Source: Rhyzopertha dominica
Lineage: Eukaryota > Arthropoda > Insecta > Coleoptera > Bostrichidae
DNA length: 64,000 bases
Reading direction: 5' to 3'
NCBI GenBank assembly: GCA_025024175.1
Contig: QCXZ01000053.1
Location: 620,001 to 684,000 of the forward strand
The position numbers and the translations under genes were made by a program. The notes under the pieces are model-generated. The model made no database searches, was not told where the DNA came from, and saw only the letters and a list, made by a program, of their open reading frames with translations. Of this stretch, positions 1 to 9,667 are shown one piece after another; position 1 is the first letter of the stretch; each line of letters starts with the position of its first letter.

Positions 1-1530
1 TTGCTCCTCTGTAAACGAAACAACAAAAAAACTCGAACCAACAACTTTTAAAGCTACGTACCTTTAGGATCTGGTTGGGAAAACCAATTAAACATTTTGT
101 AAAATAAATGATTGAACTCCAGCCAGTGTTTATAGTAATTTCTCAGAGGTTATTATTATCTATGATTCACACTTCTTTAAAATTTGTGGATTTACTTGAC
201 GTCATTAAAGTGAGGTTAAGTTGATGTAAATGGTAACTGCAGTACCGACTGACAATACAAGCCTTCGGTGATACGAATAGATGTCGCTAAACGATCCCGC
301 CCAAAATTATTACAAAACATCATAAATTTACATACTGCGATTAGTAATGTATAATTTTACCCTAATATCTAGGCGAAAACAAAACCCAATTTGTTTTCTT
401 TTTAATGATAGATTCTAGATAGTGTTTAGAAGTTTTAACACCATTGAACGTACCCAGCATGTGGTTAATACAACCACTATCTCATCCTGATGGGTCACAT
501 TAGTTACCTGGGGAGAATGTGATACAAAACAACACTATTTACATAATGGATTTGAGCGTAGAGTTTTTGACCTAGCTATTTGAAGTANTCTTAGTTGCAT
601 TGTTTATAGAGGTACTACACCAGTCACTAAAGATATTTCTTTTACGTTTTTATTTTAAATACATTAGAAGTAGAAGAACAATCAGTAAAACTTCTTGTAT
701 TTGAATAAAAAGGTCTATCCTTCTGTTTTATTGTAGGATTTATAAATAATTTATTCTTTTATCACTTGATGAACACAGTTGGTCCAACTATTTACTGTGA
801 TTTTCGCAACTTCTTGGATAGTTTGTCTGGTGCTATCACAAAATTTTGGTACAGTATTTTGCCTCCTATTTGTTATTGGTAAACAAGATGCGATCTGTAA
901 ACCAATTTGTTCACACCTCTAAACGTGTGAAAAAGACGCAAAACCGCGCCAACGTCTTGTATCATTCCTCTCCTTTTTTATAATCTCGCCTTTAGATGGA
1001 AACTAGTTTCTCCAATCGCGTGTCCCCTTAAAAACTTTGCTTTATTAAATTCGTCTATCAATTAACGTCAGGGATGGACTAAACCTGTTGAGTTGACAAA
1101 TCATTTTGGAACCTTCCGCCCACAAATTATACACCAGTTGCGACGGCATGTTTGTGGCTTTCGAATCTTGGCTCGTATTTAGAACGAGGAAGTTTCTTCG
1201 GGGGGTTGATAACAGTCTAGACGGGGTTGTAAAATGTTCTTTTATCTTTTGAAGTGGTGCCAGCCGCANATGCTGGATTAGTTAGGGTGGNTTTATTGGA
1301 GTTGCTGCGATAAGACAGTTGGAAACAGACGTATGCGGTTAATTATAGGGTTGAGTTCTTGAATTTGGAATCTGTACGTCTGGCGTACGGCTTTGCACAT
1401 ACTTTAGGGTGGAATTACATATTTACGACTGCTGGTTTTAAGAATTGGCATACTATAACAGTTAACAGATATTTAGCATATTATAAAAGGATGGAATACA
1501 GATAAACCATCAGTGTTTGTGTAATTTCAT
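1..1530. other. No gene recognised
   Basis: AT-rich sequence with no open frame I can connect to a protein family. A slightly GC-richer part at about 1,080-1,400 could be single-copy regulatory DNA, but nothing in it is diagnostic. Ambiguous bases occur in this stretch. Confidence 0.5.
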
Positions 1531-1539
1531 GGTAACAGT

Positions 1540-2360
1540 TTACTACACCCAAGTGTGGAGCATGAAGTTGAGCTAAATTTGGTTCTCTTAAATCTAAAAA
1601 TAATCTTTCTAGAGCTTTCATCACTTATAGCTACTTGATCGATTTGTTCAATACTGTTATATTGAAACTGCTGCTTCTTACTCAGATATGAAGTGTAAAA
1701 ACGTTTGTTTATACACATCAACAATACTAGCCATAAATTATAATTAAAAAAGGGCTCAGTTTTCAAGCTGCTGTTTGTATCACCCGTAATATATTGTTTT
1801 CGCTATCTTGATTTATTTTTCGGTGACTTTCTACGTAGTTCGCATCAGGGTTGAGGAACACCAATCCCCCCCGTCTTCTATAAGGGTCATGATATCAGCA
1901 GAAACATTCAACAATAATATTGTTGCCGACATTCGCCGAAAACAATGTCCTGTATGTAGGTTGACATCCTTGATTTGCAGGTAGTTTACTTCTAAATCTA
2001 AACATTTTTTTATAAAGTATTTATATCCACTTGTTGGTCTGCACATTTCCCTGGTCGATAATTCAATTCAATCACTAAGCAATCAAATTATTTTAGTCAC
2101 AACAAAAGAACGCGATTTATAATTTTTCGTCTTAATAATGTTGACAAGTGTTGTAGATACTCAATCTTAAATATACGTAACTCTCAACGTCCCAATACAA
2201 CAACAGGCTTCATGAGCAAGTAAATCTATTCAGGAGATTGATTTATGATTTCTTTCACTTCTTCATGGTCAAATGTTTTTTCTTTCTTAGATTTGTAGCC
2301 TTTCGAATTGCTTTTAAAACCGCGGACGAGATCTCAAACCTACAAAATTACGTATAGGTA
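1540..2360 (-). pseudogene. Crypton-like tyrosine recombinase relic (C-terminal half)
   Basis: Read on the minus strand, this stretch gives, in order and across several frames: GYKSKKEKTFDHEEVKEI (about 2,260-2,310), a strand-like segment NIIKTKNYKSRSFVVT (about 2,110-2,160), NYRPGKCADQQVDINTL (about 2,020-2,075), then LHTGHCFRRMSAT (about 1,910-1,950) and a region ending in NYVESHRKINQ (about 1,805-1,840). This is the block order of the Crypton-type tyrosine recombinases of insects. GHCFRR carries the His-x-x-Arg part of the active site, and the Tyr of NYVE sits where the nucleophile is expected. The frame is broken by stops and indels, and the region around the first catalytic Arg cannot be read. 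It is a dead copy. Family assignment rests on motif recall, not a search. Confidence 0.72.
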
Positions 2361-2369
2361 TGATTATAA

Positions 2370-2820
2370 CCAGTACATTCTTTATATCTTTTTTTTAACA
2401 AATAGGGTGGACTTAAGCATCGAAAATATAGATCGTAAAGAAGGGGTGGTATTTTTCTGTTAATCAATAAAAATAAGCGAATACTACATCTTTAGTCATA
2501 GCATTTACGTTTCTGTTTTGTTTTTGCAACTCTTGACGATCCTGTTTTTAGATTTCTGCGGGTGTAGGGTAAAAGTGGCTGCATTAGCTTCTACCAGAAT
2601 GTCATGAGGTACAAGTACATCGATTTCCTCCTGTATTACCTCTATTCACACTTTCGCAATGAGAAATTATTATTTATTGACAAAATAATGAGAAATTAAT
2701 TGTTTATTTTACTAGTTCCTCCACTTTTATTGTAATATACTATTAAAAACAATTTGGTAATTTTGTATAAAAAAAGAAAGTGCGATAATAATGGAGTGCA
2801 GGTTGAAAAGTCTTACTGTC
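2370..2820. other. No gene recognised
   Basis: AT-rich stretch. It may hold the eroded N-terminal end of the preceding Crypton relic, but I cannot read it. Nothing else is recognised. Confidence 0.4.
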
Positions 2821-2825
2821 ATGTA

Positions 2826-3504
2826 TACAGGATGTTTCACGAATGATAATGACCCTGACGAAATTAAAAATGCAACTCAAAATACATTCTCATAGCCAAT
2901 GTGGTTAGTTCACATAATGGTATTATTTTAAAAATAAATTGGGAATCCATGACGGCTATGCACTATGGTTCCTGTCACTGTATTTATAAAAGGTCAAAAT
3001 GTATTCAAACAGATATGATTTTGATTTATGGTGAATGCAAGAAAAATGCTTCCGCTGCTGCCCGTTTATGCAGACAACGTTTTCCAAACAGAAGAGCACT
3101 TGCCGATACAATTTACTTGAGGACAAACTGGCCACCACTGAAAAAGTCAAGAGAAAGAACAGCAACAGGCCATGGCAATGAAATTAGACTATTGGAAATG
3201 ATTGACGAAAATCCTCATATTAGTCAAAGGGTAGTCTCAAGAGCAACCGGTATTAGTCTTCAGTACACCGTAATTAAAGGCAATCAATTTCATCCGTATC
3301 ACTTGCAATTGGTTCAGGCCTTAAATGATACAGATTATCCTAAACGACTGGTTTTTTGTAACTTTTTTCGGGAACACCAAAATTTGAATGTGAGATTTTA
3401 ACATTTGCTTCTCAGATGAAGCAAGATTTTCTAATAACGGTGGAGTTAACAAACATAACATGCATGATTATGCGCAAGAAAATCCTTTTTGGATTCGAAA
3501 ATGA
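2826..3504 (+). pseudogene. DUF4817-type Tc1/mariner-like transposase, 5' half
   Basis: A long open frame (about 2,901-3,401) contains ILIYGECKKNASAAARLCR followed by QRFPNRR, the N-terminal helix-turn-helix region (DUF4817 type) common in insect Tc1/mariner-like transposases. A second HTH-like segment (NPHISQRVVSRATGIS) and HPYHLQLVQALN follow. After a frame change the next frame reads CFSDEARFSNNGG (about 3,406-3,445), where SDEA carries the first catalytic Asp of the DDE/D triad (codon 3,415-3,417). The frame stops at 3,502-3,504, and the second and third catalytic residues are absent, so it cannot be active. The motif TACAGGATGTTTC at 2,826 resembles the usual outer end of such elements; no matching right end is visible. 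There is no clear ATG. Confidence 0.8.
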
Positions 3505-3861
3505 ATGTACTTACGTATCAGCCTTCTATTTCATGAAGTTACTATAAATTTCTTCATACTTCTTTTTTTAATTTTCGGGTAAAAAGTCCGTTGGCTCTGC
3601 TTAATTTTTTATCGTTGCTGTAGGCGTCCCATAAACTATCATTCTTTCTTGACCACTGGGTGGGCATAATTTGGGACAGATTATGGTTCGGTAGCCTTAT
3701 CGACATAAACAATCTAAAAAATGAGTTGATCAACCCAAGGTGAGGTGTCAACTAAAATTTTCCTCCCATAGCAAAGTTGATTTTCTTTTTATTGACCATT
3801 TTGTGGCCTTTGAAAGTTTCAACCTTACGAGACATAATGTTGTAGTTAAAATGAAACCAAT
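3505..3861. other. Spacer between transposase relic and satellite
   Basis: No gene is recognised. AT-rich DNA that leads into the first satellite unit near 3,862. Confidence 0.5.
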
Positions 3862-5680
3862 TTTTAAGGTCAAAAAAGAACAAGCCTTGAATGTTTTGTG
3901 ACTTTCGACAAAAAATAGATTTAGCTCAAAATCGACGTACAGATGTATTTTGAACTGCGCTAGGACTGCGGGCGGCCTAAATAAGGACACTTTCCGAGCG
4001 AATCATTGTAGCTAGCGACCAACTGACGCCATTCCGAAATTTAGGAGGTCCAAATCAGTAAGTATACTTGTATTCAGCTGAATCGGAGACGAAAAAATTT
4101 TAAGGTCCAAAAAGAACAAAGGGGTTAGCCTTGGNTATTTTGTGACTTTCGACAAAAAATAGATTTAGCTCAAAATCGACGTACAGATGTATTTTGAACT
4201 GCAGATTTCAAAAATCTGCTCTGAAATGAGCTAGGACTGCGGGCGTCCTANATAAGGACACTTTCCGAGCGAACCGTTGTAGCTAGCGACCAACTGAGGC
4301 CATTCCGAAATTCGGGAGGTCCAAGTCAGTAAGTATACTTGTATTCAGCTGAATCGGAGACGAAAAAATTTTAAGGTCAAAAAAGAACAAAGGGGTTAGC
4401 CTTGAATATTTTGTGACTTTCGACAAAAAATAGATTTAGCTCAAAATCGACGTACAGATGTATTTTGAACTGCAGATTTCAAAAATGTGCTCTGAAATGA
4501 GCTAGGACTGCGGGCGGCCTAAATAAGGACACTTTCCGAGCGAACCGTTGTAGCTAGCGACCAACTGAGGCCATTCCGAAATTCGGGAGGNCNAAATCAG
4601 TAAGTATACTTGTATTCAGCTGAATCGGAGACGAAAAAATTTTAAGGTCAAAAAAGAACAAAGGGGTTGTTAGCCTTGAATATTTTGTGACTTTCGACAA
4701 AAAATAGATTTAGCTCAAAATCGACGTACAGATGTATTTTGAACTGCAGATTTCAAAAATCTGCTTTGAAATGAGCTAGGACTGCGGGCGGCCTAAATAA
4801 GGACACTTTCCGAGCGAACCGTTGTAGCTAGCGACCAACTGAGGCCATTCCGAAATTCGGGAGGCCCAAATCAGTAAGTATACTTGTATTCAGCTGAATC
4901 GGAGACGAAAAAATTTTAAGGTCCAAAAAGAACAAAGGGGTTAGCCTTGAATATTTTGTGACTTTCGACAAAAAATAGATTTAGCTCAAAATCGACGTAC
5001 AGATGTATTTTGAACTGCAGATTTCAAAAATCTGCTCTGAAATGAGCTAGGACTGCGGGCGGCCTAAATAAGGACACTTTCCGAGCGAACCGTTGTAGCT
5101 AGCGACCAACTGAGGCCATTCCGAAATTCGGGAGGCCCAAATCAGTAAGTATACTTGTATTCAGCTGAATCGGAGACGAAAAAATTTTAAGGTCAAAAAA
5201 GAACAAAGGGGTTAGCCTTGGATATTTTGTGACTTTCGACAAAAAATAGATTTAGCTCAAAATCGACGTACAGATGTATTTTGAACTGCAGATTTCAAAA
5301 ATCTGCTCTGAAAAGAGCTAGGACTGCGGGCGGCCTAAATAAGGACACTTTCCGAGCGAACCGTTGTAGCTAGCGACCAACTGAGGCAATTCCGAAATTC
5401 GGGAGGTCCAAGTCAGTAAGTATACTTCTATTCAGCTGAATGAATCGGAGACGAAAAAATTTTAAGGTCAAAAAAGAACAAAGGCGTTAGCCTTGAATAT
5501 TTTGTGACTTTCGACAAAAAATAGATTTAGCTCAAAATCGACGTACAGATGTATTTTGAACTGCAGAATTCAAAAATGTGCTCTAAAATGAGCTAGGACT
5601 GCGGGCAGCCTAAATAATGACACCTTCCGAGCTAACCGTTGTAGCTAGCGACCAACTGAGACCATTCTGAAATGAAAATG
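3862..5680 (+). repeat. Tandem satellite array, 271-bp unit, seven copies
   Basis: The phrase GAATCGGAGACG recurs at 4,080, 4,351, 4,622, 4,896, 5,167 and 5,442, so the unit is 271 bp, with two units longer by 3-4 bp (an extra TGT near 4,667 and a duplicated TGAA near 5,440). The first copy (about 3,862-4,090) lacks roughly 27 bp around position 3,957, and the last is partial. Copies are nearly identical, with a few substitutions each, so the array is young or homogenised. Open frames inside it are by-products of the repeat. Relatives lie at 21.5 kb and 62.4-63.0 kb on the opposite strand. Confidence 0.95.
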
Positions 5681-5689
5681 AGTATCAAT

Positions 5690-6310
5690 AAGATTTAGGA
5701 AGATTTTGAGCTGGGATCGAAAAATGGTTTTTGAACCCGCTGCAAATTATTTAGTGGCCAGTGATATTTAAAAGCGCCAATCGTGAGCCCCCCACGCTGA
5801 ACGTGCCGGTCTTGGTCGTGAAGCCATGCATCTAATTGGGAGCATCTCCGGCCCGCAGGCTGCTGCAGGAGATGCACAACCATAATGATTTCGCGGTCGT
5901 GACCGAATTCTAACGTTGCACACCTGAGAAATTGCACTCGGAATGTAAAAATCGCCACGACCAACAATTCCACGTGAAATCGATTGCGGATACAGAGCGG
6001 ACCGTTTTAGATTAGGCGAGTGACACACACGTCCCAGGTGCGGAATGCGCAGATTGCTGGGAATCTATTCGAGGAGGAAGACATTTTGCGAAAAGAGATG
6101 TTACAAATGTCGAGATATGTGGTGATGATGCATGAAAAATAAAAGATATCAAACAACAAAATGTAAAATTGGTGAAAAAGTCGTAGTAAAAGAGTGTATA
6201 CCCCAGAGAAATTTCGTTATATGCCACTTGTAAAGTTTCATCCCCCAATTATTGCTCTTTTAGTTACAATGAACCCTTAGACCGTCTTGGGAAAAACAAA
6301 GTAAGAAAGT
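5690..6310. other. GC-richer island, no gene recognised
   Basis: From about 5,700 to 6,060 the base composition rises clearly above the surroundings and several frames are open at once on the minus strand (5,695-5,973 and 5,768-6,028 overlap in different frames). Simultaneous openness in different frames argues against a real coding exon. The segment contains CACGTG near 5,971 and other E-box-like hexamers. I infer possible non-coding regulatory sequence; 6,060-6,310 is plain AT-rich DNA. Confidence 0.35.
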
Positions 6311-6319
6311 TATTCCTAT

Positions 6320-6470
6320 TTATTTATCTATTTTAATCACTTTCACTGCTATCGTCATTATTCATCGTTGTCTTCCATTTCTTCAACGTGTTTCACACAG
6401 TTTTCCCATAAAGGCTGGTCGATCTTTTCCATTTCTGCTCGTATAGTATCAAGCAACGATCCATGAGACT
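6320..6470 (-). pseudogene. IS630/Tc1-like transposase, C-terminal tail fragment
   Basis: On the minus strand this short piece reads DTIRAEMEKIDQPLWENCV followed by KHVEEMEDNDE, then stops. The pattern of a tail helix with WENCV.HVE followed by acidic and serine residues matches the C-terminal end of insect IS630/Tc1-like transposases. It is a separate, differently diverged copy from the one at 6,578-7,044. No catalytic residue is present. Confidence 0.55.
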
Positions 6471-6577
6471 GATTTATGCAGAGGTTTTACAGCTTGATGG
6501 TTGGCCGTCATAAACTATTGGGATTAGTGGTATTAGTGCGCAATAAAATTTATGCACGGTATCGATTATGTTCATTA

Positions 6578-7044
6578 CAGCTTGTTAATAAGCACATTAC
6601 AAGAGTCACATACTAAAAAAATTACTATCACTTTCACTGCTAAAATCAGGATTAACTTTTATTATTAATTCTTGTAGATGATTCCCTCTGTACCGATTTT
6701 CAATGTCCAGTACATGCCGCACTGAATTTCACCATGCATCGACACTTGTTATTTCAGCTTCGTGTCTAATTTTTAGCAGCATTTCATTGCCAAATTTTCC
6801 ACCGATGTTCCCTCGTCGAATTCTTTGTTTCAACTGCCCTCATATCATTTCAATGGGATTGAAAATGCAACGATATGGGAGTAATCGTAGAATGGTGTGT
6901 CCACATTCAGAAGCGAGAATGTCAATTTTAAATTCCTTCGAAAATTTTTTGTGCCCAGCACTTCCAACAATTGTTTTTTTTTGTGCAAAAAATAAATCTT
7001 CTTTTCTTAAAAAACTCTTGAATGGTTGCCTTATTAGTTGTTAG
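6578..7044 (-). pseudogene. IS630/Tc1-like transposase, C-terminal third
   Basis: The minus strand reads ASECGHTILRLLPYRCIFNP followed by IEMI, a stop, and GQLKQRIRRGN. NPIEMI.GQLK is the block around the third acidic catalytic residue of IS630/Tc1/mariner-type transposases; the Glu of NPIE is kept but a TGA interrupts the following Trp position. The protein tail (VNPDFSSESDSN) is near 6,640. Nearly the same DNA recurs at 18,217-18,545 with a deletion of about 30 bp, so the two are copies of one family. The first-Asp portion of the same protein is probably the piece at 7,392-7,601, separated from this one by LINE sequence. Confidence 0.75.
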
Positions 7045-7068
7045 ATGTCTTGTATATGGAAAACCAGA

Positions 7069-7389
7069 TCAAAATTGCATATTCCAACTTAGAGAGAACA
7101 AGAAAAAAGTATAATGTTTGCAAGGTACCAATCGTCTGAACTCTCTACAGTTTCTGTATATAAATCCACAGGATTTGTAAGGCGAATTGATAGTGTTAAA
7201 TATGTGACTAGAAAAGGTAAATTTGTGGTCAAAGAGAATAACGAGGTCCCTGAACTCATCCAGCCTGTTCAAAACCATACCGTTAACATTATATTGACTA
7301 TATTGTGTTTTCTAGAGAAAGAGAAAACAAAACATTTGGAAACATTGAGATTTAAGCGATTAGAAGACACCATGTATTTAGATAATTAA
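7069..7389 (-). pseudogene. LINE reverse transcriptase fragment (C-terminal side)
   Basis: On the minus strand, SNRLNLNVSKCFVFSFSRK leads, after one frame change, to NGMVLNRLDEFRDLVILFDH then KFTFSSHIFNTINSPYKSCG and FIYRNCREF. This order (NxxKCxxxSFSRK, then DLG.xFD.KxxFxxHI, then GFI.RNCxEF) is typical of the end of the reverse transcriptase domain in jockey-like non-LTR elements. Only about 105 codons survive and the catalytic YxDD region is missing. It lies between two parts of an IS630-like transposase, which suggests insertion. The LINE pieces at 38.9 and 41.2 kb show the same motif set. Confidence 0.75.
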
Positions 7390-7391
7390 GA

Positions 7392-7601
7392 TCATTTTTG
7401 TGTAAAAGACTTTGGAAAAGTTATAGTTTTGAATAATTTAAGATCATCATGAGGTTCAGTTCCTTTTTTAACAATATCGTTGGTATTGTACCACGTTTCA
7501 TCTAAGTAAATTATCGGACGTCCTTCATGGCGATACTGTGTAATATTCCATCCTATATTTTTTTGAGCGGGGGTGTCCCCATAACTGCAAACTTTTGTCA
7601 A
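7392..7601 (-). pseudogene. IS630/Tc1-like transposase fragment with first catalytic Asp
   Basis: Minus-strand frame reading RHEGRPIIYLDETWYNTND. YLDETW is the block that carries the first catalytic Asp in insect IS630/Tc1-like transposases. The sequence after it loses family likeness within about 15 residues. With the C-terminal piece at 6,578-7,044 it probably represents a single element, later interrupted by LINE DNA (7,045-7,389) and lacking the middle Asp block. Non-functional. Confidence 0.7.
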
Positions 7602-8190
7602 GTGTTTTTATAACAAAACCCTATACTTCATAGCTAAAGCCATAAGGAATGTCAAATTTCAAATCGTTCAATTTCGATTCATCATCCTTAAATTTCTCAC
7701 AACAGAATCAAAATCAGAGCAGGAAATAATTCACAACATTTTCACCAGCCCTGTATAATTGCTAATGGTACAGTCCTTCAGCCTGCAGTAGCTGAAACAA
7801 GATTAATTCTTTATTTCAACAGACTGTATTTTAACTACGCCGGCCGCAAGGCGTGAAAAAATTTATTTACGTTGTGCGCGCGAAATTCGATTTACAATTC
7901 AATCATCTTGTTAATAAAAGGACGTGAAAGCCGCTTTCAGACGCCAAAATTGTACTAAACACCGCGTTTCTAAAAAGTTTGTTTTATTCGTCAGCGAGGG
8001 GATACTAAATGTGTCAGTGAAAACGTACTTGAAACATATTTTTCTGTTTAGAAAGAAGGTAAAAGAGATTATAATCTCACTCAAGATACACTATAAATCC
8101 TTAGAAACAGCCTCTATAATAATAGAATAAAGTGGCTACTTACTAAATTGAAGTAGGTAACTTGAGGAATATTTAATTAAAAATACCTAA
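7602..8190. other. No gene recognised
   Basis: AT-rich DNA. A short open frame at 7,924-8,130 has no family features and looks like chance. Confidence 0.4.
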
Positions 8191-8196
8191 TACTGC

Positions 8197-8345
8197 ATCA
8201 AACTTCATAAAGATTTATCAAAGTCAAGACCACCATTTGTTGTAATGACGTGCAAAAATTCATCTATATTAAGAGGGTCGCAAATACAAAAATCCACTGA
8301 AGTTATATCTGGTGAACGTGCTGGTCAAGAAATCGGACTCATTCT
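8197..8345 (-). pseudogene. DUF4817-type transposase scrap, third catalytic block
   Basis: Minus-strand reading gives PARSPDITSVDFCICDPLNID followed by EFLHVITTNGGLDFDKS. PARSPD.x.x.DF is the block around the third acidic residue in the same Tc1/mariner-like family as 2,826-3,504 and 11,863-12,715. About 45 codons survive, with a stop just before the block and another soon after it. Confidence 0.55.
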
Positions 8346-9638
8346 TTTGTGCATTTAGATAATTTCGGCAGTTTCATCCAAACCTTCATTCTGTACAACA
8401 ATTCTGGTAGAGCTTGTTTCTGATCCAGATCCAATACAAAGATTATCTAACGTGCAGGCAGTAAACATAGTTCCACTAGATATTTCACAATTCCAACACA
8501 AATGTAACCTGTAAACGGAACGCCATTTCAAAATTTCTGCACACAAAAAGACGACTCGTAAATGAAACATATACTTGTATAAAATGGCAATAAAATAGTT
8601 TGCTTCTTTGTCCATGAAGTCTTCCGTTATTGTAGCCACGATAGCAACAAAAGTGTTGTCGGTGACAGTATGAGGTCGTCTATTTGCTCAAAACGAGTGG
8701 AAACGAGTATTTCCCCTACCCTAATAAGGAGTGTGTATAGTCTACTATTTCATCATGTTAGGTAAGCGAGTGAGACCTGAAATGTATAGTATTCGCACTT
8801 CAATCATCGACTTATTGAAACCGTAAGATAAATAAATCTCCTATCTCTAAAGAAGACCCTGATACGTCTCCAAAATGGGCCCCGCATATGACTAGGATTA
8901 TTCCTGCGGCAACAATACGTATAACCTTTTGTTGGCCGGTCCATTATGCGTGAATCTGGTCTCTTCGGGTGGTCTGCAGCCTCCCGCAGTTCCAGATGGG
9001 TTCTTAATACGTCACGTAGCATGCCAGCGAGAACTGATATCATGGGGTTTAATTAAAATAATTTTTGATGTTTAATTGCGTAGGAACGTTCTCCTCTGTG
9101 GCAAACGTAGAATCCGATGACACGGGCAGTTTTCTTTTGTGCCGGCGAAACCATTGTTTCGTTGGGAGCCTGACAATGGAGGGACTTAAATTAAATCTGT
9201 ATTGTGGCATTAATTAGAGTTAAGTTGGGGTCACATTGTGGCACTGCGGATTTGGGTACTTGAGCTGAACTGAAAGGGATATTCTGTTTTAAAAATTGGA
9301 TCCTATACGTTACTGGGTTTTGTGTTCGGGGCTAAGGGTATTGTTGGCGTTTCTAAGGAACCGTGAAAGCAGAGTAAATAAACAGATTTTGTGGTAATGG
9401 GCGATCGAAGAGGGTTTCTGCAGGTAATGCCAGGTGGGATACTTGGCTGACTTCGTAATAATCTTTGGACATCGGTACATTTACTGTTTAATCTGTGTAC
9501 AAAGTTAAGTTTAAGTAAATTATAACATATCTTTTTTACCTATAAGAGTTATGGTTAAAATGACTAGAAAATCTACAAGGCAGTTCCTTTTCAATAAAAA
9601 AGGCACTCTTGTTTATTTCTTGTAACAAGATGATTGCA
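8346..9638. other. No gene recognised; GC-richer patch at 8,850-9,200
   Basis: The open frames here (8,355-8,639 and 8,804-9,043, both minus) show no domain I recognise. The patch at 8,850-9,200 is GC-richer than its surroundings, similar to other islands in this window. The left end of the MULE begins at about 9,647. Confidence 0.35.
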
Positions 9639-9667
9639 TTTTAAACGGGCGCATTATAGTTGGGCCA
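9639..9667 (+). repeat. MULE left end: candidate TSD and terminal inverted repeat
   Basis: TTTTAAAC (9,639-9,646) is the candidate target duplication. It is followed by GGGCGCAT and then the conserved core TATAGTTGGGCCA, which is repeated inverted at the right end. Confidence 0.65.

Noticed and set aside
1127..1150. TTATACACCAGTTG shared with 28,955 and loosely with 40,315
   Set aside because: Match is too short and degrades quickly on both sides; could be chance.
3748..3990. Open frame on the minus strand entering the satellite
   Set aside because: It is produced by repeat sequence and has no protein features.
3862..5680. Regular repeats that could be mistaken for a CRISPR array
   Set aside because: Units are 271 bp with no short repeat/spacer alternation, and there are no cas genes; this is a satellite.
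5695..6028. Two minus-strand open frames of 86-92 codons
   Set aside because: They overlap in different frames in a GC-richer patch; no domain or splice evidence.
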